Positions 23,908 to 36,688 are shown, numbered from the stretch's first letter. The stretch is DNA of 64,000 bases from Dillenia suffruticosa (GCA_033439265.1 JAVTVX010000016.1:315001-379000); one strand, 5' to 3'. Made by a program: numbers and translations. Notes: a model not told the origin generated them from the letters alone.

Positions 23908-25814
23908 TAGGAGGGTCGTTTTCATTATGTTCAACATATTGTGGCTGAAAAAAGTTGGTAGGATTTGCCCTTTTTTTGAGTATATCGATAATAATACTCC
24001 ACTCAGCTTGAAGTTGCAACCCACCAAGAAATATAAAGTACTAGGATAAACATAGATATATAAGAATGGCCTATATATATATATATTCGCCAGTTCAAGT
24101 AGGCTGTGAATGAGAAAGTTGACGTTAAACTAAAATTACAAATAATTTTAATATAAGTAATTATAAATAGATGGCGCAATTTCAGTATTTTTATGAAAAA
24201 ATTGGGTTTTAATTATAAAATTATATATTTTATAAAGGAAATAAGATAAAATAACAACAATTTCAGTGAACTCCAAACAAATTAAGATTAGCTAAATGAA
24301 GCCTACAAATACACTCAGGGCAACCATTGATATGTCAACACGATGGTTCGATACTTACTAAGGAGTGTTGACATCTTGCTCATGAACCACATTAAAGAAA
24401 CATTGTCATCATTGATAAAAAGCCAAGCCAATTCAAATGTGAGAAAAGGACTAGTCTGTAAATAAGGGAAAGACCATGTTGGTTTGTCAACAAGAAAAAA
24501 GCTTTTATGCTTTGTTGTATACGGTGACATTTATCACACGATGCCTTTACTGACCCTTGGTATTTGAAGGGACAAATGCTTTTTTTTCATAGGTAGGAGG
24601 GTCATATAGAGGGAAGCTCAAGGTCAACTGTGTGCTACTTGGTTGTATCATCTGAACTGGATAATTCCCAGGAAGTCTTAGGGTTTAAAGCCCCTTCATT
24701 GCATGATTTCAAGAAGAAAATGCCAATTCATTATGGCTCTTGTTGGATAGCTTACTATGCATATGGACATGAATTAGATTTGCTAGAATTTTGCAGCCCA
24801 AAGATCAAGAGCCTAATTATAATGATAAGATGATGTTATATGTGCTTATTGAATGATGACTTTTTAAATCTACTTTTTCAACATATGATAAGATGAGTTA
24901 TATGTGCTTAATTTCCCATTTTCATCGACTTTCCCAGTCAAAATTGAGACGCTAGTTTGTCTCATTTTTCTAAATTTTTAGGAAATTATTTCAAAATGTT
25001 TATATATTAGTGAAAGTATTAATGTTTTCGCAAACATTCTAGTTATGGAAAATTTCTGTGTACTTTGTTGATTTACTCTAAGTCACTGCTCTGCTCAGAA
25101 AGTGAGGAAGAATACACTCACGGATGGTTAAACTGTATGGGTTGGAAAAGGTCTTTAATGCCCACCTTTCGATATATTCGCTATGTTCGAAGTGTGAAAG
25201 GCATCACAAAAAATTCTAGCTTGAAAGCATGTGCTGTTTATCTAAAATTGGTACATTGGGAATGCCAATTTGCTTGGTGTCCTTTATACCCCTTTTCCTT
25301 GATGGCACCAGATGCCACGAAACCAGATTGACTTTTGACAAAGATTAAAACCAGATGTACCAAATGAATCAAATGTTCTGCGACAGTTTAGATCATCAAT
25401 GCTTTAATTAAAATCGGTCAAAATATATTGATACTTACTGTTATATAAGATTTGGTTCATTCGGTGTATCCAATCCTTTTGTTTTCCAAGTGGTGATCCT
25501 CCTTCCTTATATGCATGCATATAGTAATCTGACCTTCACTTCCATTTAGAATCTACTCTTCCTTTTAGAAAGGGTTCATGACTAGGAGAGGTGTATGATT
25601 AATACACTCATTAAGTTACAAGTTCTCTTCTTCATTTTTGTCTCTTCAATTCGATTCTCTATTTTTATTATTCTACTTTCCTTAAATGTGTAGTACATTC
25701 ATATGCTCATTTTTTCTTGGTGTTCATATGGCACCCTAATCAGCGTGGAATGGCATTTTGAAGCCCCAGTTTGAAGCATTGAGACAAAACTTTAAAGATA
25801 AGTGCATGGTCTGA
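23348..25814. other. intergenic region, no gene recognised
   Basis: It holds a (TC)n microsatellite at about 23863-23905 and short open frames (for example plus strand 25065-25331, 88 codons) that I do not recognise. No splice-supported gene model could be built. Confidence 0.45.
23863..23905. repeat. (TC)n microsatellite
   Basis: About 20 TC units in a row. Confidence 0.95.
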
Positions 25815-26960
25815 TCAATCTGCCCAATTTTGAGTGCCTAATGAGTTCTCCAACGTTGAAGACAAGATTCCTAAGATGCTGGAATTGTATGACAACAATT
25901 TCCCAAAGTCCTCTTTGAACCCCATTAGTGCACTCCTGAAATTCTGATGAGTGAAACAGCTTAAATTCATCTCCAACATGACTGAAACCTTCGTATGAAA
26001 CACTAAACGTTGGACAGATTGTCTGAAAGACAAGGACCCAGGAGTTGCTAGATCTCTCTTTTCATCATCCAAATTTGGAGGGGTAAAGCCATCACTTTGA
26101 TTAAAGCTGTTCCGTGATTGCTGGGATCCTGTTTCTTTTCCTATTTGACAGAGGTAAGTTCTTTGTATGGTTTCTTCCTCTAGAATTCTAGATATAGCCA
26201 CAACACAGTGGCAATCCTTTAGGCAAGAATCTCTACGCTCATCTTTCAAAAAGGGTTTAATTGTTCTAGCATGACGCAGGCCAAAATGTTGCTAGATGCG
26301 GCAGTATACAAAGCTCGGGCATCAGTTCGGGTCATGAATTGCACCTTTGTCTTGTTTGCACCCATTTAAATTTCTTGTTAGATGAATAGCAGGAAATCCC
26401 GGGGGTATACTTGCAAGTTGGTCAGGGGTCAATTCCTTCAAATCAATTCATTGTCACCTCCACTAGTGTGGCTCTGGTAGTATGGTCCGTATGTGTTCTT
26501 TGTAGGCAAGGCAATGGGATTCAGCACAATGTTGCAATCAGGAAGCTGCATGCAGAGTTTAATCTTCCCTTGGAATAGCTTCTATCCAATTACCTAGAAG
26601 ACATCCTGCCGCCACTTCACAGGGCTTCTGTTGGTAAAATGGTGTCTTCTGGATCTTCAAATGTCTGCCAGACAGATTTAGAACTTGTACCCGCTGGGAC
26701 AAAGTTGCCCATTTTGAGCATCGGTGCAAATAAAATCAATCCTCAAATGTTGGCCTTAGGTTTCTGTATAACTGACTTTGAGGATCGATGAGTCTGAATA
26801 TGGGATTGCCTCCAATTGCATACCAAATTATAGTTTTGTGAGGTATTTAGACATACCAGATTGCAAGCACAAAGAGGTCATTGTCTTTGAGGGGATGAAA
26901 ACCAAATGGGCTTATCTGAGTCAAGGACATAGCTTTTGCATTACCAGCTGTAAGAAATTG
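25815..26960 (-). pseudogene. G-type lectin receptor-like kinase relic (extracellular part)
   Basis: On the minus strand, pieces of the extracellular region of an RLK1/LECRK-type receptor appear in order. The bulb-lectin part gives SPFGFHPLKDNDLFVLAIWY and IPHKTIIWYA (near 26830-26920). The lectin core gives VWQTFEDPEDTILPTEAL (near 26620-26665) and GKIKLCMQLPDCNIVLNPIA. A PAN-like cysteine block gives DSCLKDCHCVVAIS (near 26200-26230). The pieces are in different frames with stops. No transmembrane segment or kinase domain follows below 25815, so this is a 3'-truncated dead gene. Intact family members are plasma-membrane receptors in defence. Confidence 0.75.
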
Positions 26961-27327
26961 AGAAAGAATACAAAGTAGAAGACGAAGATCCTTTTGAAGC
27001 AATTGATTTACCAAGAAGAATTACCATGCAGAAAGATATAGGAGACCATCCCTTAAGAATATTAAGGAGATAAACTGGTCGGAAAAGTAACCTGTTTCGA
27101 CTTACCTGTCTTCTTAGGACCCTTCTCATTGGTCATCTTTTTCTTTTGATGAAAATTCGACCGTCTAACCTCTCTTTCCTATGGTCAAGAATGTTAAAAT
27201 ATGGAGATCCTATCTTAGCTTTCCAATTTCATGGTGGTAGCCATCGGTTTCAAATTCTACAAATGCATTTTAAAAAATTGTAAACTCGGAGAGACCAACT
27301 TTTTATCAGAGCCAAGTATGCAGTTTT

Positions 27328-27533
27328 TTTTTATACCATGTCTTGACACCGCCCGGTATCCGGGATTTCGCCCCAACTAATTTAGACCGACCGCTACAGT
27401 AGCTCCTTTTGGAGGACAGGTCTCCCAACGGGGAACGCTTCATACACATGAAGGCTTTATGCTCCCAGCGGAAGTCAAATCTCGATCATACTTAAGGGTA
27501 TTCAACCCCACGTTCAGTTGAGCCAACCCATAA
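27328..27533 (-). repeat. tRNA-derived SINE, copy 4, with 11-bp target duplication
   Basis: A 206-bp element between TATGCAGTTTT repeats at 27317-27327 and 27534-27544; the T-run at the left is its tail. The minus-strand head shows an A-box-like TGGCTCAACTGAACG, and GATCGAGATTTGACTTCC lies where the B-box is expected. Confidence 0.85.
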
Positions 27534-27544
27534 TATGCAGTTTT

Positions 27545-28330
27545 CATATCCGGTGAAAACCAGAGAAGGTGAAGGATTCACCACCATAAAAACTTCTTAT
27601 TTTTGGAAGAAAATTGAAATGATCTTATGATTCTTTTAAGGCAATTCAATATAAAGTCTGAATTTTCAGGGTAGATACAAGTGAGAAAATGAAGACGTTG
27701 ATCAAAGCTACGTGGTCATGCCAATGGACGACTCAGAACACCCTGAAAAATAAAAAAACAAAAACAAAAACAAAAAACAAAAAACAAAAACCCCACACAC
27801 TGGCATCATGCGCGTGCGCTTGTGTGTGTGTGTGATTCTGCGTTTCATTCTGGCCCCAAACGGACAAGACCATACTGACTGGCTGGTTCAAGGACCTGGA
27901 AGCTATTAACTGTCAATCCATTAAATATAAACCCTAAAGGAAACATCTCTACTGCAACATCCAAAAGGGGAGAGAGAGATTTAAAAATTACATAGCAGGA
28001 TTGCACGAGACAAGCAGAAACAGAACCAAAAAAGAAGATAAAATATGCGAACATTTGCTTTTCTGGATGAACAGCTGAGACAAGTCAGAAAATTATATGC
28101 CACGTTGCCTGCACTTGGCCACAGAAACCCGGTGGCCATCTGCAAATGTTCTCTTGCAGAATGAATAGAATACACTTTGTATAAAACAGGAAATGTTCAA
28201 TGTCACAACAAAACAAGCTCACAAATCCGACCTTTTCAATTTTGGTTTCATCTCACTACTACTGCATCAAAGTGGCAGCAAGATTAATTTCATCGCCAAA
28301 TATACCTATTTGATTCTGAAAATAATTGTT
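27545..28330. other. 3' flank of the AAK1-like gene
   Basis: No gene seen. It contains an A/C-rich low-complexity stretch at about 27750-27800 and a short (TG)n run. It probably includes the kinase 3' UTR next to 28332. Confidence 0.5.
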
Positions 28331-28331
28331 G

Positions 28332-30538
28332 TCAGAAACCAGCCCATCCAGCAGGTTGAGGGTTTGCCTTGCTTTCTGTAGTCTTAAACTCGCCAAAATG
28401 CTGAGGACTACTACGCTCGCCAATATGTCCGGATATATGAGAGCTGGCAGAAGGCATGGCAGTGAAACTATCCGTTTCGAAACCCCATGCCTTGGTTTTA
28501 GAAGTTCCTTCACTGGCATGCTTATTCAGGTGACTGTTTCTCGTCCTAACAGATTTGCTGTTTTCTTTCGAAAGAGGCTGCTGTGGCTTTGGATCCTCAG
28601 GAAAAGCCTGCCAGGGTTTTGAGCCTGGACTTGGAAAGCTCTTATCGAACAGTCCATGCGGTTGATCCCACAATGCTCCTTCAATCTTTTCTCTCTGTTG
28701 CAAATTTGATAAATTAAACATGAAAATTATTAACAGTACCAGAATTTAATATTTCACACTATGAATATATTACTATAGACAAAAATCAGGGAAGTCATAC
28801 CGGAGGAGTGGAAGACTGCTGAGTTCCAGAAGAAGGTGAAACTTTTAAAGTGTCTCCACCTGATGATGGAGTTCTAGCTGCAACTGCCTGCTTGAGCTCC
28901 TGTATTTCTTGCCTCTGAGATCGGCATATGGCAGAGAGCTTCTCATATTTAGATGTTATCTCAGCCTTCTCAAAGTTAACCAGTTTTAGCTGCTCTTTCA
29001 ACCTTTCTACTTCGGCCGCTAGTGTTTCTTCCTTTCCTGATTTGTTGTTGTTAACTTGAGAGCTCAGCTTGCTAGAATCAAATTCAGCAGCAAAAGCATT
29101 GAAAGCATCACTCTGAAAGGGAGGTTTGCTCTCAGGTTTCGAATCTTTAGCCCTATCATTTTTTTTATTACAATCCTGGAAAAACTTCAGCTCAAGGTGG
29201 CCATCCTCAGTCCTGTTGGGAGGTCTCCCTTGTGCCATTTTTCTAACTAGAGGACTCTCATTATTTTCCTCCTTTGAATGGTTTGTATTGTGAGGATATG
29301 GATCTTTCTCTGGATGGCTGCGATCAGGTGAGCTATGAATAGTAGGTTTATCATCAAATTTTGGTTTTTCCTCTTCCACAACTGAGTCCTTTGCATGCTG
29401 AGTGGACCAGAATGCACCCAGGGCACCCCCGCCACTTCCAGCTTTAGAAATATGCAAAGGACGAGAAAGATGTTGGGGTGGCTCACAAGATGAAGGTGGG
29501 GGAGGTGGACTTCTACAAGGCATGGGGGAACCCTTGTTTACAGATTTTGTCCCAGCTGCAAAATTGCATTGCAATCAAGCATTAGGTATGCAAATAGAAA
29601 GACATCTTAAGATCCATTTCAACGTCTAGCTCCAACTAATTGCCACCTAGCAGCCGATTTGCATTTAGTTATGTCTTAAAACAGTATCTGTCTTTGCACT
29701 AATGGCATAAAATATCCGAAGAATCTTGGGTACTCTTAGCTATCAAAATTAGGAAGATTCAGTTTCTTTCCCTAAAATGATAAATTAGAAAAGTAACGCT
29801 AGTAGTCTAAACTTGGCACACCTAGATGCCCAAAGAAAAATTATGAAATGCATACCTTCATGTAAGTCGGTAGCAGATTGTCGCATTTCAGGTGGCTGAT
29901 CAGGTAAGGATTTCTGCAACTCCTCTGGTAATAGCTCATTAGCACGAAACCACACCTGCTACCACAGAGTAAAGTCTTGTCATCATCAAGAAAACAATTC
30001 AGCACCATCAGTGGACAATGTCTTTTTACCTATGATTGTCATGGACATTAATGATCTAAAACTAACCTAAATTCATGGAGATGAATGGCCAATCAAGCAA
30101 AGCGCTTGCCTGCGTGATGTCTGGTCTGGCATCTGGAGAACCTTGAAGCATGTCTTTTATAAGGTCAGTAACTGATGTGCTGTATTTTGGTAATTCTGGT
30201 ATCCGATAATTCCCATTTAATATCTGTAGCTTTGACTCTCCATCAAATGCAGATTTGAAGTAGCATATGCGAAAGAGGAGGCAACCAAGTGCCTACAGGT
30301 GAAAAAGAAATTACAATCATCAAGCAGGCTGAAGATAAACCTCATAACAAATTGGCTAAGGAAAAAAAAAATGAGTGAAAACTCATCTTGCTCATCAAAT
30401 TGAAGTTTTAAAACTCACCCAAATGTCGACCTTCTCATTTATAAGATCTCTTCGGAGCAAGTCCCACATCTATATATAACAGGAAAATTAAGACAGCAAA
30501 TTTTATCAGCATCTTTTTATCAATATTACCACTTAAAG

Positions 30539-30592
<54 letters not shown>

Positions 30593-33500
30593 CTGATTCA
30601 ACCTCGGGGGCTCTATAGGCTGGTGTTGTGTACTTTCTTATATTGTCTTCTTCGATGCCCATTTCTTCAGGCCTCTCAAAACGCTTGTGATTCGTGGAAG
30701 TGCTACCAAAATCACAAAGCTTCCACAACCCATCAGATCCCAACAGAAGATTTTCTGCCTTCAAGTCTCTGATGAGAAGAACAGACAGAAACATGAATTC
30801 ATGATATATGTCCAGGTTAATGACCCAAAATGGCGGAAGATAAAACATTAAACCTTTAATTGGAGTGATAGTTAACATAAAACACAAAAGGCATCATTTT
30901 TAGTATATATCTTGATGGATGAGAGCGATAACCAAATATATCACAAAATATTATTTGTGAGTGACAGACACGAAAAAGAAGACATCAATCATTTCCTAAT
31001 AGGCATGCCTTCAGACAAAAATACATAATGAAGAAATGGAAAAGTGTCATCTATCCTGATTGATGCCGGAAGATTCAAGAAATTAGAATTTTTTTGGGGC
31101 TAATATTTGGGATTTTTTTTTTATTTAACCACTTAGGAAGTTTTATTTAATTAGAATGTCTTGAATATAAATAGGACTAAAGTAGTCACTTTATGATGAT
31201 ATTTTTCTCTTGCAATTCAAAAAAAAAAAAAAAAATTAAGATTTGCTTTAAACTTAATTATTTATTATTTCCAACCACAATAACCTTATCTTACCCCTAA
31301 TTGTTGCGATCTAATTACCCTAACTACATTAAACAGGGTGGACACAAGTTGCTAGACTTGGTGACTTGTTTGCTGATTCCAAGTCTTTTTAGTAATCATG
31401 GAAGAAACAAGTTTATTCAAATTGAGTTTGGCTTGTCATATTGCCAATGTTCACTATGAGGCTTGAGGTAAGAAGCATATCAGTGAGATAAAGGGTTCCA
31501 ACTATACCATGAAAATAAAGATGAATCCCACCTTGGGGATGAGCCTTCTCCAACTAGGGAAGAATGATGCTGGGCATTCAACTATACAACAACAACAACC
31601 ACCACCACCTAAAGCTTAATCCCAAATTTTGGGATCGATCATTTGAGAGATAGATAGATGAGAGAAAAAGAAAAGAAAAAAAAAGCATAAAATTACAGTT
31701 TGAAAGCAAAAATAAAAAAGATAACACCAAAAAAATAAAAATAAAATAAAAAATAATGAAAAAAGAGAAATAAAAATAAAGTATCTATAGAAACTTAAGA
31801 TAATGGGAGAGATGATTTGCCACTCATCTCTATTTAAAATTATATTTTCAATTAAACTCCAAAACACTCGTATCTTTACAGATAATTTGCATCCATGTTC
31901 TCAACGGTCTATACCAACGTTTCACTAAATTTTCTATATTTAAGATCTCGTTTTTCCAAACTGGTTTGAAAACAAAAATAAAGAAGATAACACTAAAAAA
32001 TAAAAATAAAACAAAAACAAACATAATAAAAAAAGGAGAAATAAAAATAAACTATTTATAAAAACTTAAAATAATAACAGAAATGATTTAACTATTTCGA
32101 ATTCTCCTAAGTCACTCATTCCTATCTAAAATCATATCTTCAACTAGACTCTTAACACTCATATTTTTACGGATAACTTGTATTGAGATTTTCAAAGGTC
32201 TACCCCAATATTTTCCCAAATCTCCTATATTAAAGATCTCGCTTATCTTAATTAGTGTATTTTTGGGTTTTCATTATACATGTCCAAACCACGTAAGACG
32301 ATACTCTCATATCTTATCCACAATTGAAGTCAATCCCAACTTAGTACGTATCTTTTTATTTTTAATATTTTTTTTTTCTAATTTTACAACAAATTAGAAG
32401 TTTTACACGATAGCGATTAGACCTACTTTATTGCATAGATCTGAATGTTAGACAATGAACCAAAAGTATAAGCAGAACATGAGAGTTGTGGAGATGAGGA
32501 TGTTAAGATAGATGTGTGAATACACAAGGATAGACAAGAAAAAAAATGAGTATATTAGGAAGAAAGTTAGGGTTGCACCTATTGAGGAAAAATTGAGGGG
32601 GCGATCGAGGTTCTAGTTAGGCAGTGTAAGACTATGACAAGTACTCATATTAAGCAATAGAAAGAGATATAAGAAGACTTGTATAACAACAATAAAACAT
32701 AATACAAATTATTTAAATATAGATGAAAATATAATACAAGATATAATATAATAACGTAGAACTATCCATATTAGTGACTCCTTAGTGGAATAAAAGCGCG
32801 ATTATTGTTGTCGTATAAAAAAAAATCATACAGGTGAACATGCGATATGAAATAGAGTATAATAACGTGAAAGGATACATATAGCCAACCCCACTTAGTG
32901 GGATAAAGGATTGACTGTTATTGTTGTTGAATTAGTTTTTCTTTATTATTTAGGATGTTTCTTTTTTATATATATTTTATTTAACATTATTAGGAAGTTT
33001 TAAATTTTAGAAAGTCTTTAGTCTAGAATTAGAGTTTGTCCTAATTAGTATAAATAGGACAATATTGTCACCTTATGATAATGTTTTTTCCTCTCAATTC
33101 AGAAGTTTTAGCTTGAGAGTTCTCTTTAAACCAAATTATTTACTATTATTCCAACCACAATCACTCTAATCTAGCAATAACCGATGAAATCTAATTGTTG
33201 TAAGCTCTTCCCATACATCACTAATTCTATTTCCAAGCCTAAGGTGTTAGAATTAGAATTTCATTGCTTACAATAGAATTATTTGTAATCATAAAGGACT
33301 TTAAAAAAGTTTGAGGAGTGCTATTGCAAATAGAGATTAGTTTTGTAAAGCTAAATAATGAAAAAAAAATTAAAAATTGCATTTGTTTATTAGATGCAAA
33401 CTTAAAGATCTGTAGCCTTGTTTGTGTTTCTCCATCTAATTAGTCTTTGAAAATTCAGCGCTTAGACTTTGACTCAATGGCCATTAGAAAATGATTAATA

Positions 33501-35698
33501 ATTTTAAAACGTAAAGGAAGGGACTCAGAAGAGACTTAGAAGTTAAATGAATGGGACATTCATAAAATTATGAAGTCATTAGAAGCCCTGACAAGGTAAT
33601 CCTTAGCGTTGACCAGCATGAGTATCACTTGGTCTTCACTAGCAGGCCTTTTGTAGTGATCTTATTATGTACAATGCCATGAGAACCCATTTACAGATGT
33701 TTGCTATTAGACTAACACATTTTTAAAAGTCACAAGGTTTCACAATCAGAAAGATTCAAGAGTCTCACAGAAAGTTTGACCATTCAACAGTGTCTTGTGC
33801 TCAACTATAACATCACTCCTGCTATCTTCTAACTATATAAACATATGGGGAAATAGCACAAAATTACAGTTAATTTGAGCCAAACTTGCCAATCACACAT
33901 TCATTACCGGAGAATAGGTAGTTCTGAAAACTCAATCTTGTGGTAAAAAGGAAGTCCTCTTTTATAAGCTGCAATCATTTTTACAAGTAGACAAAAAGAA
34001 AAGATGATCTCTCCTGTGAAGTAGAAGACACCGGGTAAAAATGGCTTACCCTGTGCACAAAATGCTCCCCAATTTAGTGCGAGAGTAGGGGAGGGTGGGC
34101 GTATATGTACGCAGCATTTCCCTTGCATTTTTGCAAGGACGCTGTTTCGACACCTCAAACTCGTGACCTCGAGGTCACCGTAGGAGCAACTCAACCGTTG
34201 CACCAAGACTCACGCTCAGAAGACACCGGATAGGTTTTTGGAAAAAAAAAATTTCTTGTGGCAACTGTGAGGGCTAAAATTGTTCCGCATTAATGTGACT
34301 CACATATAGACTTGATTATTTTAGTTGAAACAAATTAAACAGTAGAAATTATAATTATAAAGGTTTCTATTGATTAACCTTATTCATCCGCTTTGTAGAG
34401 GCATCAATAGTTTGGCAGAATTAGGATAAATTCCTATATCTTCCTTTCTAAGTACAATAAACTAAGGTCCCATTTGGTGCACAGGATAAGGGGAGAATTG
34501 GATTGTATTGGATTAAAATAGCTCCAATCCCATGTTTCTTATGACAAGCATTTATTTTAGTGATGGACTAATATACCAAAAGTACAACCCTTCTATTCAC
34601 CTCAATGGGACAAACAAAATCCCACCATACCCAAAGATTTAAGCAAGATTGGATAACATAATTCAAATTATCTATATATGCTTATATGTATACGTGAATA
34701 TGCATACACATGCGCATTTTACATATATATGTACATACATACATACAGACCCGCATGCATGCTCAAATATATATCCAACATGACTTATTTTATCCTATCC
34801 AACCCAATGTTGAACATAGTATTAATACTTATCGTATCCAATCTAATCCAGTCGTATCTCTACTAATCTAATCATATCCTATCCTATCTTACATGCCAAA
34901 CATCACCTGGAGGATCCAGTACATTCAAAGAAGAGTTACACCAGTACAGAATTTTTGTATTTCTCAGTATGATCTCTATCATCATCTCTATTCCCTTTAG
35001 CCATGCACTCAATTCAAGGATCAAGCAAATAAGCAAATGGTTTTAACAATGGTAAGAATGGACAGAAGAATAACATAGCACTTGCATTTCTAGCCAAAAA
35101 AAAAAAATCTAAGAATTAAGATAGCAATGGGCTAATGCTACCAATTTATGATTTCTTTATTCAATGGCAAGAATATATAATCTTATGAAACTGAAAAAGT
35201 ATTCACAAGAAGGAAAATGCTGCAAGTATCTCACCGATGAGCAATGGGTGGATTCTGGCAATGCATTGCAAATACTGCATTGCATACATCTCTAAATATT
35301 GAAAGAACTTGCTTCTCCTCGAAAAACCCAGCACCTCTATTTTCCAACACATTAACCAGAGACTTCTCACAGAATTCCATCACAAGGAATGCTTCCTTTG
35401 TGCGACCCATATCAAAGACGGTATGAGCATACAGTGTAACAACATTGGGATGTCCCTTTAGTGATTTCATTACAGAAATCTCCTTCATTACCAATTCCAA
35501 AGATTCATCATCATTACATATTACATGCTTTACAGCATATTGCTTGGCAGGATGTAAAGCATCTCTACCAGAGTATACACAAGAGAATCCACCTTCTGCA
35601 ATGGCATTATTTATCTGAACCTTAAGATTTCCAATATCAATTATCCGACCATCAAGACCAGCGTGTTCCTTTTGGGTGAAAGGGTTGAACCTCCACAT
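28332..35698 (-). CDS. AAK1/NAK-family Ser/Thr kinase, complete, 7 coding exons
   Basis: Plant relatives of animal AP2-associated kinase 1; the family phosphorylates clathrin-adaptor subunits in endocytosis. Exons (minus): 35235-35698, 30603-30768, 30419-30469, 30110-30292, 29856-29955, 28801-29555, 28332-28694; sum 2082 nt, 693 aa. The start MWRFNPFTQKEHAGL is typical of plant members. The kinase domain runs from about 25 to 300: a NAK-type glycine loop IAEGGFSCVYSG, Lys57 in YAVKHV, the HRDLKAEN loop with Asp156, DFG at 174-176, then KYTTPAYRAPE. The C-terminal half is Pro/Ser-rich with a coiled coil at about 500-547 (AEVERLKEQLKLVNFEKAEI) and ends PQPAGWAGF. Intron 4 has a GC donor; all other introns are GT-AG. 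Intron 1 (4466 bp) holds transposon pieces. An upstream in-frame ATG at 35740 is rejected because a splice acceptor lies between it and MWRF. Confidence 0.94.
30540..30590. repeat. compound (TC)n(AC)n microsatellite in a 133-bp intron
   Basis: It fills more than a third of intron 2 of the AAK1-like gene (30470-30602), beginning about 12 bases inside the donor site. Confidence 0.95.
31590..32400 (-). mobile_element. RTE-type LINE 3' fragment (minus)
   Basis: The plus strand starts 'acaacaacaacaacc' and then 'cttaatcccaaattttggg', the reverse complement of the RTE 3' end. Near 32280-32340 the minus strand has the remnant of the conserved C-terminal RTE block around the 'WFGHV' region (plus: 'catgtccaaaccacgt'). 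AT-rich and decayed. Confidence 0.6.
32470..32935 (+). mobile_element. RTE-type LINE 3' fragment (plus)
   Basis: It encodes pieces such as MRMLRWMCGYTRIDKK-like and KVGVAPIEEKLRGRSR, the C-terminal signature of plant RTE reverse transcriptase, and ends with the RTE tail 'ccccacttagtgggataaag' followed by TTG-rich repeats near 32930. It faces the fragment at 31590-32400 in opposite orientation. Confidence 0.7.
34035..34217 (-). repeat. Au SINE with perfect 12-bp target duplication
   Basis: On the minus strand it reads GTGAGTCTTGGTGCAACGGT, then TGACCTCGAGGTCACGAGTT and GCTGCGTACATATACG, as in the angiosperm Au SINE (A box, B box and body). Exact duplications AGAAGACACCGG lie at 34023-34034 and 34218-34229. 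Confidence 0.92.
34453..34909. mobile_element. possible MITE-like element
   Basis: The ends are imperfect inverted repeats: GGTCCCATTTGGTGCA on the left and, reading inward from the right, GGTGATGTTTGGCATG. The interior is AT-rich with ATCCTATCCTATC-type repeats. No clear target duplication was found. Confidence 0.45.
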
Positions 35699-35706
35699 GA
35701 TTGATA

Positions 35707-36688
35707 CTATCAGGACAGAAAACAGCAAAGCAATGTGCATAGTTAAAAATCTAAAATCTTAGCAGCAAATAGAAAACAGATGTAAAAGGGAGGAACTATG
35801 TATGTTGCATAATTCCCATGCTATAATACACACGCACAAACACAGGACAATACACGACACAGGGATAGCAAAATGACAAAGTTTTAAAAATTAAAATATC
35901 ATCGCACCCCTTGGATGTCACTAACATGGACAAAACAATGACACTCATTTCTAGAACTATCGGTAAAATATAAGAAGCCACCACTCATTAGTTGCTATTT
36001 TCATTTCAAACACCACCAGCCATATATAATGCATTCATTGAGAATGGGGGGAATAAATTATACCATAGTCTTGTCTAGTTGATAAAGAAAAGCATATATA
36101 AATGGGAGATTAACGTAAGGATATTAGCCGCTTCAAGGTTTTCCAAATGCGAGTATTGACTCAATTTTCTTCTTAGCAACCAAAGAACATGAACCTCGAT
36201 TCGATTAACAAAGCGGATGCTACATGCTACATTTGAAAGATGGGACTAATTTCTCAACTTTAGTTCTAATCTATTGGTAGATCTGATGATTGAAAATTAA
36301 AGCCACATATGACGAATCCAACTAACGACACAATAGTCGAGACCCACATAAAAATCAAAATTACAGACCCGTATAAGGAACCACAGATCGAATCCTACGT
36401 TCAACTTGCAAGAAAGATTAGAATTGAACTAGCTAAAGAAAGCTCAAGCAAAGTGAAAGTTGATCAGCAGAATCAAGGTTCAAAAACATCAATTCACGGA
36501 ATCTAATTAACCCTAATTAAACGATGGAAAATGCAACTACTAATAATAACCATTTAGACCAAATTACAAAAAAAAGGCATTAAAGCCCCCTTCATAATTT
36601 AATATAAAATCAAGCAATATAGATTCAAAAAACAGAGAAGGATAGAAGTGATCGTTACCAAAGAGATCCAAAGGAGGGGGGAACAGAG

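Larger units (their letters stand above)
31098..33200. repeat. pair of LTR-like direct repeats around RTE-LINE pieces (intron of AAK1-like gene)
   Basis: Two diverged direct copies of about 230-260 bp lie at about 31098-31320 and 32938-33180. They share TTAGGAAGTTTTA, a TATAAATAGGAC box and TTCCAACCACAAT. The TATA box and spacing suggest LTRs or solo LTRs of an old Copia-like fossil, but no coding part of such an element is recognised between them; RTE-LINE sequence lies there instead. Confidence 0.45.

Noticed and set aside
25065-25331. 88-codon plus-strand frame as a gene
   Set aside because: No recognisable domain, no splice partners and no clear start context.
35699-35740. Upstream in-frame ATG giving a hydrophobic N-terminus to the kinase
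   Set aside because: A splice acceptor lies at 35707-35708, and MWRFNPFTQ is the conserved family start; the extra residues are intron.
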